Virus record (IMG/VR): IMGVR_UViG_3300011113_000693
Coordinates: 1-22,473 of that record
DNA: 22,473 nucleotides
Direction: 5' to 3' (one strand)
DNA from: a virus
Position 1 is the first letter of the stretch; each line of letters begins with the position of its first letter. Below the pieces are notes generated by a model, which was given only the letters and a program-made list of their open reading frames with translations, was not told the DNA's origin and did not search any database. Position numbers and translations under genes: made by a program. This document shows positions 15,723-22,452 of this stretch, piece by piece.

Positions 15723-18245
15723 TCAGTCAAAGAGAGAATTCGTTCTCTCTGTTTGCCAATTCATACAATCTAAAATAACTTTGATCGGGTCAAGAAATGT
15801 CTTTTCAAATTGCCTATCATAATCTATAAATTCTTGCAAATCAAATTCTGGTGGAAGTCTACCGGGAAATGAAATTACGGTATCTTTGAATGGATTGGGA
15901 CTCTTTAGATATGCAAATTTAATCTTTTCACCTTCTTGAATAAGTGCATATTTTTTAGACAAACCTTTTTCTTCCAGGTAATAATTATATAGTAATGCAC
16001 CTTTCACATGGATTGGTGTACCTTTCTTATAGATTGCCGTTTTGTCACCATACTCACGCAAGCCATTAATGCCACGCGGAAAAGAAATTTCTTCTGCGGC
16101 AAGTTTTTTGAATTCATCACGAAAAGATGAAATAAAACTGTGAATGTCTGATTCTTGACCTTTCATCATAATTTGGAGTGCTGCTTTCATCTTCTCTCGC
16201 ACGGGCGCAGGTGTGGATGATTTAATCATTTCAAGACCCATGACTTTCATGTCTGGTTCTGCGTACTGAACACCTTCATTGTTATACACATGCATGATGT
16301 ACCGTTTCTTGGCAGTCCAAATACCTTTGTCAGCCAACGCTTCCCGTTTCATCTGCATTTTTTGTGCATATGCGTGTACATATTCAGCCAAGTCACTATA
16401 TGATTTATCAATAAAAGGTTGGATCTTTTCTTCACAAATTTTATCCATAACGGAGATGACTTTGTTTTTGTCTGATGTATCTTTGACAAATTTATCAACT
16501 AACTCAGCCAAACGCAAATAGATTGAATCGGTATCAGACGCAATCACATAATCTTTTTCAGTTTTCAAAAGTCCGTTCATGTATTTGTTAAGAGCATTTT
16601 CAATCCAACGAATGCTCAATTGGCCGGCAGTAGTGACACCAAGAGCCATACGCAAGTCATAAAAACGAAAGTATTGAGAACCCAAAGCACCGTAAGCACT
16701 GTTAAGGGATACTTTTTTAGCCAGTTGAAGATTGTTGTATCTGGCGATACGCTTTTCAATATCATATTTTTTAGAATCATCTTTCTCTACTTCATACTCT
16801 TTCTTTGCTTGAATCATCATCTTCTTAAACTTCTTCCGATCTTCATACATTTCTTCCATCATTTTTGGTAAGAAACCCTGAAAGTCTGTACGAAAGAATT
16901 GTCCGTTTGGTGTGATAGTTGCATTTTGCAAACTTGACATGTCAACTTGACATTTCAAAAGTTTATCAACGGATACACCTTGAGAAAGAATGTCGCGCAT
17001 TTCCGGCGTATAGTTTTCTGGTTCTATCAAAGTTTCTGGTGAAATATTGTATTGCATCATCAAATGTGGATAAAGTGAATTCAAGTCAAAGCTTGCCACC
17101 CAGTCATGTAGACCAACTTGTGGATCTTTAACATAAGCACCTTCAAAAGCGGCATCTTTGTCTTTGATGATTCGTGGAGGAACTACAATCTTCTTTTGCA
17201 TTAGGTGATTGTATGTCAAAGCATCCCACATGCGTGTCTGTGCAAACACATCATCGTAGTTTGTTTTGGTATCATATGCAAGAGTCAAGCCAAGTTCAAG
17301 CAACTTCAGCTTTTCATCCATTTTGAGAATCAGTTCAACGTCTTTAATGTTGTATTCAATAAATTTTTGATAATCAAGACGGTAAAGCTGATGCAGAGAA
17401 TCGTACTCAGAATAATCCAATTTCTTTTCACCAATCTCAACATTGGCGATGCTATCCAGCCGGTATGATTCTTGTGATTTTCCACCAGGAGCATACCACT
17501 TATACAATTCCATATAATCAAAATCGGCTACGCCAACGAGATCATAGACCTTTAACCTACGATTCATAACAAATGCTTCACGCTCACGAATCATATTCCA
17601 TGGTGAAAGTTTCTTAACTTCATCTTCGCCAAGAATTTTACGAATACGATTTACAAGATATGGCACATCAAAGAACTTGGTATTCCAACCAGTCAAAGCA
17701 TCTGGACATTTTTCTTGCCAAAACTTCACAAAGAATTTTAGAAGTTGATATTCATCCTTACACTTCAGATACCTTTCTTGACCTTTGGTTTCATAATCAC
17801 CGCAGCCCCAGACGAACATGTGTCCATCCACAAACTTGAGTGCAATTGCAGTGACTGGCTCGTTGGCTTCATATGGATCTGGGAAACCATTTTCTGATCC
17901 AACCTCAATATCAAGTACGCCGATTGAAATGTGTTCAAGTTCCCAGTCAACCATACCTTTATGTTGTTCGCCAATAAAAGCATACTCAAAACGATTTTGA
18001 CCATAGATTGTTTTACCTGAGACATCTTCAAATTGTCTCAAATATTCTTTGGCCTCACGAATTGAATCAAACTTGATGGGTGTCAGATATGCACCATCAA
18101 GATTAGTGTAACCAGTTACGCTTTTGGCTTTTTCATATAGCGTTGGTTGATAAGGTATTTTTGTTTTAATTCTTTTACCGTCAAGAACTCCACGATAAAG
18201 AATGTTGCTTCCTACAGTTTGGACATTGGTGTAAAATTGAGACAT
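15723..18245 (-). CDS. 43: gp43 family-B DNA polymerase
   Basis: This 840-residue enzyme is the replicative polymerase with 3'-5' proofreading. Exo I LDIE (Asp112, Glu114), Exo II NTKFFD (188-193) and Exo III YNIKD (298-302) are intact. Polymerase motif A is DLNSLYP (387-393), motif B KVSLNSAYG (511-519) and motif C SDTDS (570-574), so all metal ligands are present. A KKRY motif follows in the palm. T4 gp43 is about 898 residues, so this one is shorter. The protein ends NSLFD, matching only the first part of the clamp-binding C-terminal tail of T4 gp43 (SLFDMFDF). Its ATG overlaps the stop of the small gene upstream (TAATG). Confidence 0.97.
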   Translation of the reverse strand: MSQFYTNVQTVGSNILYRGVLDGKRIKTKIPYQPTLYEKAKSVTGYTNLDGAYLTPIKFDSIREAKEYLRQFEDVSGKTIYGQNRFEYAFIGEQHKGMVDWELEHISIGVLDIEVGSENGFPDPYEANEPVTAIALKFVDGHMFVWGCGDYETKGQERYLKCKDEYQLLKFFVKFWQEKCPDALTGWNTKFFDVPYLVNRIRKILGEDEVKKLSPWNMIREREAFVMNRRLKVYDLVGVADFDYMELYKWYAPGGKSQESYRLDSIANVEIGEKKLDYSEYDSLHQLYRLDYQKFIEYNIKDVELILKMDEKLKLLELGLTLAYDTKTNYDDVFAQTRMWDALTYNHLMQKKIVVPPRIIKDKDAAFEGAYVKDPQVGLHDWVASFDLNSLYPHLMMQYNISPETLIEPENYTPEMRDILSQGVSVDKLLKCQVDMSSLQNATITPNGQFFRTDFQGFLPKMMEEMYEDRKKFKKMMIQAKKEYEVEKDDSKKYDIEKRIARYNNLQLAKKVSLNSAYGALGSQYFRFYDLRMALGVTTAGQLSIRWIENALNKYMNGLLKTEKDYVIASDTDSIYLRLAELVDKFVKDTSDKNKVISVMDKICEEKIQPFIDKSYSDLAEYVHAYAQKMQMKREALADKGIWTAKKRYIMHVYNNEGVQYAEPDMKVMGLEMIKSSTPAPVREKMKAALQIMMKGQESDIHSFISSFRDEFKKLAAEEISFPRGINGLREYGDKTAIYKKGTPIHVKGALLYNYYLEEKGLSKKYALIQEGEKIKFAYLKSPNPFKDTVISFPGRLPPEFDLQEFIDYDRQFEKTFLDPIKVILDCMNWQTERTNSLFD

Positions 18246-18556
18246 TAACCTGTAATAATTTGTTTTGAGGGAGTTATGATTCCAGATCCGAACATCTGGT
18301 TGTAGTTTGCCACGATTTGTTCATCGGGTGTATAAGTATACACTATATGTAGTGGTTCCACAAGAACATTTTCGCCTTGTGTGCCGAAAGATGGGAAAGG
18401 TACAAAACCCATGGATGGCTGTGCGCCTGCAAGTTGAGGAGGAACTACCCTTAGTTGCACTGGGTTTTTCATCACTAACCTACCATCCGGCATGTTTGCC
18501 ACTTCGGAAATGACTTCCTCACCTGTGACCAGCTTAATTCCTTTGACATTTGACAT
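18245..18556 (-). CDS. Small conserved protein upstream of DNA polymerase
   Basis: A 103-residue protein starting MSNVKGIKLVTGEEVISEV. The ATG at 18556 is chosen because AGGAG lies nine bases upstream. Longer in-frame starts to 18589 would add an unlikely hydrophobic leader and overlap the promoter region. The beta-rich N-terminus (GIKLVTGEEVISEV, then GRLVMKNPVQLRVVPP) has an Sm-like feel and resembles small proteins seen beside the polymerase in T4-like cyanophages. I cannot assign a function; it is not RegA by sequence. It is the first gene of the long minus-strand operon and is coupled to polymerase translation through a TAATG overlap. Confidence 0.82.
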   Translation of the reverse strand: MSNVKGIKLVTGEEVISEVANMPDGRLVMKNPVQLRVVPPQLAGAQPSMGFVPFPSFGTQGENVLVEPLHIVYTYTPDEQIVANYNQMFGSGIITPSKQIITG

Positions 18557-18571
18557 TCTATTTCTCCTAAA

Positions 18572-18579
18572 CATAAATA
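18572..18579 (+). promoter_or_regulatory. Possible late-type promoter element CATAAATA for the plus operon
   Basis: CATAAATA differs by one base from the T4 late-promoter octamer TATAAATA. Initiation would fall near 18585-18590, leaving a leader of about 60 bases before the ATG at 18647, which itself has AGAGG five bases upstream. The position in a divergent gap with no other plus-strand candidate makes it reasonable but unproven. Confidence 0.35.
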
Positions 18580-18591
18580 ATATGAACACTC

Positions 18592-18619
18592 ATTTTATCA
18601 TAATTTTAAAAAATATCAA
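18592..18619 (-). promoter_or_regulatory. Candidate sigma-70-like promoter for the replication operon
   Basis: Reading the minus strand, TTGATA (18619-18614) is followed after 16 bases by TAAAAT (18597-18592). Each hexamer matches the sigma-70 consensus at five of six positions. A start near 18585 would give a leader of about 30 bases before the ATG at 18556. This would fit early or middle expression of the polymerase, recombinase and helicase genes. The spacer is AT-rich, so chance is not excluded. Confidence 0.42.
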
Positions 18620-18646
18620 CCTTGATTTAGTTCAAAAGAGGTAAAT

Positions 18647-19699
18647 ATGTCATTCAAAAAGATGCCATTTGTGGTGCTTTTTGCTATGATTACATCATTT
18701 TCTGTCGCCCAGACGACATATGATTCGAAAACGCTGGTGGATACCAATAGTTCATCCACAAGTACAAGCACAGTCAATACAAACAACACCAGCACTGCCA
18801 CAACAGTTAATACAAATAACACAAACGTTAATAGTGTTTCCACAAATGTTAACACCAGCAACAGTGTTAACACCAACAATAATGTCAATACTGGTACTAT
18901 GACTTATAACAACAATAATGTCAATGCCAGTACCTCTACAAGTACTAACGTAAACACAAATAACAATGTGAATTCTGGTACCATGACTTATAATAACAAC
19001 AATGTAAATGCTAGTACTTCTACAAGTGTTAATACTAATAACAATGTGAATACTGGTACCATGACCAATAACAATAATAATGTGAATACGAATACTTCAG
19101 CAAGCACATCCACAAATGTGAATACAAATAACAATGTGAACAGTGGTGATATGACAAATAGAAATATCAACACTTCAACTGCAACTTCTTCTTCAACTAA
19201 TAACAATGTTAATCAGAACATTCAAAGCGGTTCAATGGTGAATAAGAACTTGAATCAAAGTGAAGTTGTTCAGAAGGTTATTCAAGCACCACCAACCGCG
19301 GTTGCTCCTACGATGATGAGTGGTGGCAATAGTGATTTGTGTACAACTGGTACAAGCAGTGCGGTACAAACACAAATCTTTGGCGTAAGTTCTGGTGGAA
19401 CAGTTCGTGATGAAAATTGTGAAAGATTAAAGTTAAGCAAAACACTTTATGATATGGGAATGAAGGTAGCTGCTGTTGCTACAATGTGTCAAGATCGTAG
19501 AGTATGGGATGCAATGATGGCTGCTGGAACACCTTGCCCATATGAAGGTAAGATTGGTGAGCAAGCTAAAGAAATGTGGAATGCAAACCCTGGTAAAATA
19601 CCGGCTGAAGTAAAGGCTAAAGGCGATGACACATATAAAAAGATTGGTATCGGTAGTTTGCTTGGCGTTGTTGCTTACAAACTATTCGGAATACACTAA
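18647..19699 (+). CDS. Exported Asn/Thr/Ser-rich repeat protein with conserved C-terminal domain
   Basis: The 350-residue product has a Sec signal peptide (MSFKKMPFVVLFAMITSFSV, cleavage likely after the AQ near 21-22). An Asn/Thr/Ser/Val-rich region follows (about 30-210) with four or more imperfect units of about 26-30 residues built on VNTNNNVN-GTMT-NNNNVN. The C-terminal domain (225-325) has four cysteines in the blocks SDLCTTG, DENCERLKLSK, ATMCQDRRVW and GTPCPYEGKIG, and the protein ends in a hydrophobic stretch (IGIGSLLGVVAYKLFG). I recall this C-terminal block from proteins in other T4-like aquatic phages, with no known function. The repeats may form an Asn-ladder beta-structure, as in adhesins or ice-binding proteins (inference). 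AGAGG precedes the ATG. The last 74 bases also encode the start of the next gene. Confidence 0.88.
   Translation: MSFKKMPFVVLFAMITSFSVAQTTYDSKTLVDTNSSSTSTSTVNTNNTSTATTVNTNNTNVNSVSTNVNTSNSVNTNNNVNTGTMTYNNNNVNASTSTSTNVNTNNNVNSGTMTYNNNNVNASTSTSVNTNNNVNTGTMTNNNNNVNTNTSASTSTNVNTNNNVNSGDMTNRNINTSTATSSSTNNNVNQNIQSGSMVNKNLNQSEVVQKVIQAPPTAVAPTMMSGGNSDLCTTGTSSAVQTQIFGVSSGGTVRDENCERLKLSKTLYDMGMKVAAVATMCQDRRVWDAMMAAGTPCPYEGKIGEQAKEMWNANPGKIPAEVKAKGDDTYKKIGIGSLLGVVAYKLFGIH
18866..19202 (+). repeat. Imperfect tandem coding repeat, about 78-90 bp per unit
   Basis: Four consecutive units begin at codons for Val74, Val102, Val128 and Val158 and encode VNTNNNVN followed by TG/SG, a Met-Thr pair, an Asn run and a Ser/Thr run. 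Spacings are 28, 26 and 30 codons. A degraded fifth unit with NNVNQN and SGSMVN follows. Synonymous differences between copies show that the protein pattern, not the DNA, is being kept. The antisense strand appears as a long Leu/Val-rich open frame only because of this composition. Confidence 0.85.
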
Positions 19700-21242
19700 C
19701 GCACAGCCAGCAGAAACATACAGCACTGGTAACATTGTTATCAATACACCTCAAGGCGGTCCATCGTCTTGGGCGAATGGCGTTTATCAAAACAATCTGA
19801 CATGTTGGGGCTGGGGTAATCCAGGTTATTGTGGACCGAATGCGATAGTTCGACCAGGAAATGTTGTCAATTTTTCTTTCGGTACAACTGACTTGCATCA
19901 GATTCGATCAATTGAAAATGTTTTACCTAATTCTGGTACAGGTTTACAGGTAACAGGATATACTTTTGGATTTACTGCTAAGAATGGCAATGGATGGGAT
20001 GATGGTAGAGTGGACCAGTTAAGTGCTTATGTAAATCTTTATGACCGTTCAGGTGCAATTGTAACTAATAAAACATACAATTTAAATTATAAGTTTAATT
20101 GGACCACTTTTAATTTCAACGAAACATTTACAACACCATATGCAGCAAGTTCTTTGGGTAATGTTCGTTATGGTTTTGTAGGTAAAGACAATAATTATTG
20201 GGCGGGACCATATGGTCCAGAAATTAACAATATTAGTTTTTCATTGAAGTACACAGTTGATCCTTGTTCAACAAATGTTTTAAGTTCACCTAGTTGTCCA
20301 GGTTATCTGTCAGCAATCAACACATTGACACCGGCAACAACAACTGCACAAACTGCGCCAGTAAATACGATAACAACTTTACCAATCGTTGCAGATACAC
20401 CTTCGGCTGAAGTCAAGGTGGATGCGGGTGGTGTTCAAGTTTCTACCACAGGTTCAATCAGTGCGCCAGACAATATTCCACAATCTGTTAAAGAGTCACA
20501 AAAATCCGAAGAAAACAAGCCAGCACCAAACATGAATTTGATTATGAGTGTTGTTAGACAAGTGCAGGCGAATGATAGAGCAACACAACAGGCGGCTGTT
20601 CAAAATGCATTACAGGAAGTTTCAAATGCGATTGCAAATGCACAAGAACAAACCAATATGGTAATAGCAAGTAATCAAAGGTCAAATGAGAGATTACAAC
20701 AAGAAATTTCTACATCAGTTACTAATTCAAACAGTGTTGTAAATATTACAACACAAGTTCAAAGAACTACCGAAGCGCCAACACAACCTGCACAAATAAT
20801 TCAAACACAATTACCAAAAGTTGATTATTCTCTTTCTTCTACGATACCAACACCAACTACAATTGCTGTAAATAGGGTTGAACAAAAGAATGTTGAAATG
20901 GAATCAACACAACAGTCCAATGTTATGGGGTTAAACAGTCCCATTAATAACATACTACAGCAACGAATGAATATTGATAACACAAATGTAGATCAACCAA
21001 CTGAAACGGTGAAAGGCAATGTGCAACCGAATGAATTGGCTGGTAACGTTGACATAGCATCAATCGCAGTTAATCCAGCAGGATTTGCTGCTTATACGAG
21101 TTTAACTATCAAGGATGGTCAGTTATACAAACCTGAGGAGATTTATAAGAACCAAGTGACTGTAGATAATGCTAGAGCATTGAGACAACTATCTTCGGAT
21201 AGATTGCATCAAGAGATGGTCAACCAACAATTTAATAGGTAA
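19626..21242 (+). CDS. Exported phage protein with beta-rich N-domain and conserved C-terminus
   Basis: The 538-residue protein starts inside the previous gene. The ATG at 19626 is supported by AAAGG nine bases upstream and by the Sec signal peptide it supplies (MTHIKRLVSVVCLALLLTNY, cleavage likely near TNA at 24-26). Residues 30-215 form an aromatic and Gly/Asn-rich, probably beta-sandwich domain with NGNGWDDGR, YKFNWTTFNF and GPYGPEI, and paired cysteines around 59-69 and 219-229. A Thr/Pro/Gln linker and a helical Gln-rich segment (about 300-370) follow. The end (VDNARALRQLSSDRLHQEMV) matches the C-terminus of a family I recall from uncultured T4-like phages. The role is unknown: a secreted, surface or virion-attached lectin-like protein is possible (inference). 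Confidence 0.88.
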   Translation: MTHIKRLVSVVCLALLLTNYSEYTNAQPAETYSTGNIVINTPQGGPSSWANGVYQNNLTCWGWGNPGYCGPNAIVRPGNVVNFSFGTTDLHQIRSIENVLPNSGTGLQVTGYTFGFTAKNGNGWDDGRVDQLSAYVNLYDRSGAIVTNKTYNLNYKFNWTTFNFNETFTTPYAASSLGNVRYGFVGKDNNYWAGPYGPEINNISFSLKYTVDPCSTNVLSSPSCPGYLSAINTLTPATTTAQTAPVNTITTLPIVADTPSAEVKVDAGGVQVSTTGSISAPDNIPQSVKESQKSEENKPAPNMNLIMSVVRQVQANDRATQQAAVQNALQEVSNAIANAQEQTNMVIASNQRSNERLQQEISTSVTNSNSVVNITTQVQRTTEAPTQPAQIIQTQLPKVDYSLSSTIPTPTTIAVNRVEQKNVEMESTQQSNVMGLNSPINNILQQRMNIDNTNVDQPTETVKGNVQPNELAGNVDIASIAVNPAGFAAYTSLTIKDGQLYKPEEIYKNQVTVDNARALRQLSSDRLHQEMVNQQFNR

Positions 21243-21246
21243 ATTC

Positions 21247-21396
21247 ATGGCAACAACAGCATTTGTGGCAGGCTTTTTTACCGCAATGGGATGGTGGTCT
21301 GCAAATAAATTTATACAAATAGTTATAGAAAAACCTGTGATAACAATAGAACAAAAAAATATTGAAAAAGGAAACAAGGATGACGGAACAAATTAA
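21247..21396 (+). CDS. Small single-span membrane protein, 49 aa
   Basis: A 49-residue frame starts at the ATG at 21247, four bases after the previous stop, with AGG eight bases upstream. The N-terminal half is hydrophobic (TTAFVAGFFTAMGWWSANKF, then IQIVIE) and would make one membrane span. The C-terminal half is polar and charged and ends DDGTN. It overlaps the next gene by 17 bases. A small membrane protein placed before a membrane-anchored coiled-coil protein could be part of a lysis or envelope module, for instance holin- or spanin-like, but no specific family is recognised. Confidence 0.6.
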   Translation: MATTAFVAGFFTAMGWWSANKFIQIVIEKPVITIEQKNIEKGNKDDGTN

Positions 21397-22033
21397 AGAC
21401 GTAAACAAAAAGATAGACGAAGCAGAAGCAGCAGTTAAGAAATATGCAAGCAAAGATACCGTTATTAGTATTGGTGGTTATGAGTTTACACCAGCAAAAT
21501 TAATGGTTGCATTTACTTTGGTATCATCAGCACTTGGTGGTCTTTATGGTGCATTTGAAGTGTACAAAGACTATCAAGGTATGAAGAAAAAGATTGCGGA
21601 GTATGTTGCACCAGATTTATCTGAGTTTGATAAACGATTGGCTGTTATTGAGGAAAATAGTGCCAAAACTTCAGACTATACAAGAGACATTAAGAATGAT
21701 TTAAAGAATGATATTCGTAGAAATGAATCTGTAACAGAACAAGTTGAACGTTCAGTTAAACTGGCTCAACGAGAAACAGAAGCTGAGATGCGTCAAGCAC
21801 GAAAAGATATTCGTGAAGATTTAGAGAAAGCTAGAGCCGAAGTAAATTCAATTCGCAAAGAAGTTGCGGATGCTCGCCGTGAAATTTCTAGAGAAGTGGA
21901 CACAACCAAGAAAGAAATTTCTAGAGAAGTTGATGTGATGAAAAGAGAAGTCAACGGAAAAGTTGAAACTCTGAAAAAAGAAGTTGACCAAAAAATACAG
22001 AAAGCTATTGACAATCCTTTAGCCAATAAATGA
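21380..22033 (+). CDS. Membrane-anchored long coiled-coil protein
   Basis: The 217-residue protein (ATG at 21380, AGGA eight bases upstream, preferred to a TTG six codons earlier) has a short charged N-terminus. A single hydrophobic segment follows (about 36-60: PAKLMVAFTLVSSALGGLYG then AFEVYKDY). After it comes about 150 residues of uninterrupted Lys/Glu/Arg-rich heptad-like helix, with repeated REISREVD, KKEISREVD and KREVNGKVE units near the end. It is therefore a membrane-tethered rod. The start lies inside the 49-residue gene and the stop overlaps a possible small gene (ATGA). The function is unknown; a spanin-like, scaffold or host-membrane role would fit the shape. Confidence 0.85.
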   Translation: MTEQIKDVNKKIDEAEAAVKKYASKDTVISIGGYEFTPAKLMVAFTLVSSALGGLYGAFEVYKDYQGMKKKIAEYVAPDLSEFDKRLAVIEENSAKTSDYTRDIKNDLKNDIRRNESVTEQVERSVKLAQRETEAEMRQARKDIREDLEKARAEVNSIRKEVADARREISREVDTTKKEISREVDVMKREVNGKVETLKKEVDQKIQKAIDNPLANK

Positions 22034-22047
22034 TTTTTGAAATCATT
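22029..22047 (+). terminator. Possible hairpin terminator at the end of the plus operon
   Basis: AATGATTT-TTG-AAATCATT forms a perfect eight-pair stem with a three-base loop, followed on the plus strand by TTATTTTAT. It spans the stop codon of the coiled-coil gene. The stem has only one G-C pair, so it would be weak. It also covers the start codon of the candidate small gene at 22030, so it could instead modulate that start. Confidence 0.35.
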
Positions 22048-22215
22048 TTATTTTATAAATTGGCTTATCTGAAACCACAGTATGAATGTGTACGGTGGTT
22101 TTGGACAGGAGATGTTTATAATAGAAAAGTCGTTTGTCTTGTTTGGAAACAAAAAGACAAAGAAAAGGAAGTGGTGCGCCCGAAGGGACTTGAACCCCTA
22201 ACCAACAAATTATGA
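22030..22215 (+). CDS. Doubtful small gene, 61 aa, running into the antisense of a tRNA
   Basis: The ATG at 22030 overlaps the stop of the coiled-coil gene in the ATGA arrangement used repeatedly here. The first 50 residues look protein-like, with a hydrophobic start (MIFEIILFYKLAYL) and a Cys/Trp/Tyr-rich block (YECVRWFWTGDVYNRKVVCL). I have an impression of similar small proteins in related phages but cannot confirm it. The last residues (RPKGLEPLTNKL) are the typical read-through of an antisense tRNA T-arm and are unlikely to be selected protein. No Shine-Dalgarno sequence is visible, so translation would depend on coupling. Confidence 0.4.
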   Translation: MIFEIILFYKLAYLKPQYECVRWFWTGDVYNRKVVCLVWKQKDKEKEVVRPKGLEPLTNKL

Positions 22216-22247
22216 GTTTGCTGCTCTAACCATTGAGCTACAGGCGC
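22172..22247 (-). tRNA. tRNA with CAU anticodon (Ile2 with lysidine, or Met)
   Basis: The minus strand folds as a class I tRNA: acceptor GCGCCTG with CGGGCGC (one U-G pair), D-arm with AGCTCAATGGTTAGAGCAG, and anticodon loop CTCATAA with CAT at 22212-22214. The T-loop is TTCAAGT, the discriminator A, and CCA is encoded (22174-22172). The CAU anticodon fits either elongator Met or tRNA-Ile2, in which C34 is changed to lysidine. The C4-G69 and C5-G68 pairs and the D-arm resemble E. coli Ile2, which I favour. T4-like phages often carry the Ile2 type to read AUA codons. Confidence 0.92.
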
Positions 22248-22248
22248 T

Positions 22249-22336
22249 TGGTGCGAGAGGCGGGATTCGAACCCGCAGTGTTTCTAATGTGGGAGATTTT
22301 AAGTCTCCTGCGTTTCACCAATTTCGCCACTCTCGC
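22249..22336 (-). tRNA. tRNA-Leu (UAA)
   Basis: A class II tRNA on the minus strand: acceptor GCGAGAG with CTCTCGC, D-arm with GTGGCGAAATTGGTGAAACG, anticodon stem GGAGA/TCTCC with loop CTTAAAA, and anticodon TAA at 22299-22301. It has a normal long variable arm (CACATTAGAAACACTG region), T-loop TTCGAAT, discriminator A and encoded CCA. It reads UUA, a frequent Leu codon in AT-rich genes. Its CCA end is one base from the start of the CAU tRNA, and a consensus promoter lies just upstream. Confidence 0.96.
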
Positions 22337-22345
22337 ATGAGTACT

Positions 22346-22374
22346 ATTATACAAAATTAAGTGTAATTTGTCAA
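22346..22374 (-). promoter_or_regulatory. Perfect-consensus sigma-70 promoter for the tRNA pair
   Basis: On the minus strand TTGACA (22374-22369) and TATAAT (22351-22346) are both exact consensus hexamers with the optimal 17-base spacer. Initiation would be near 22339, only about three bases before the 5' end of tRNA-Leu(UAA), giving almost no leader. It starts two bases after the encoded CCA of the preceding tRNA. It should be recognised by unmodified host RNA polymerase, so early and strong expression of the Leu(UAA) and CAU tRNAs is expected. Confidence 0.85.
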
Positions 22375-22375
22375 G

Positions 22376-22452
22376 TGGTTCCCCAGAGGAGAGTCGAACT
22401 CCTAGAATTCTCCTTTTGAGAGAGACACGTATACCAGTTCCGTCACCGGGGC
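22376..22452 (-). tRNA. Leu-type tRNA (CAA anticodon) with a short variable loop
   Basis: The minus strand folds into a tRNA with acceptor GCCCCGG/CTGGGGA, D-region TGACGGAACTGGTATACGT, anticodon stem TCTCT/GGAGA, loop CTCAAAA (U33, anticodon CAA), T-stem AGGAG/CTCCT, T-loop TTCGACT, discriminator A and encoded CCA. The D-region and anticodon loop are those of a Leu tRNA, but the variable region is just five bases (ATTCT) instead of a long arm. The first acceptor pair is a G-A mismatch and one D-stem pair is also non-canonical. It may be a degenerate or specialised Leu tRNA that reads UUG. Confidence 0.8.

Noticed and set aside
18557-18589. N-terminal extension of the small gene upstream of polymerase (MFILFMFRRNR)
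   Set aside because: The AGGAG site fits the ATG at 18556; the extension overlaps the promoter region and adds an unlikely hydrophobic leader.
18616-18888. Minus-strand 90-residue Leu/Val-rich frame that looks like a membrane protein
   Set aside because: It is the antisense of the Asn/Thr repeat; AAC/AAT/ACA codons read backwards give Val, Leu and Cys. It has no ribosome site and overlaps a well-supported gene.
18866-19202. CRISPR-like array
   Set aside because: The repeats are imperfect, in frame with a protein and without unique spacers; they are coding repeats.
22172-22452. Attachment site or integrase-associated tRNA locus
   Set aside because: No integrase is visible and the tRNAs are complete phage-type genes in a tight cluster, as in lytic T4-like phages.
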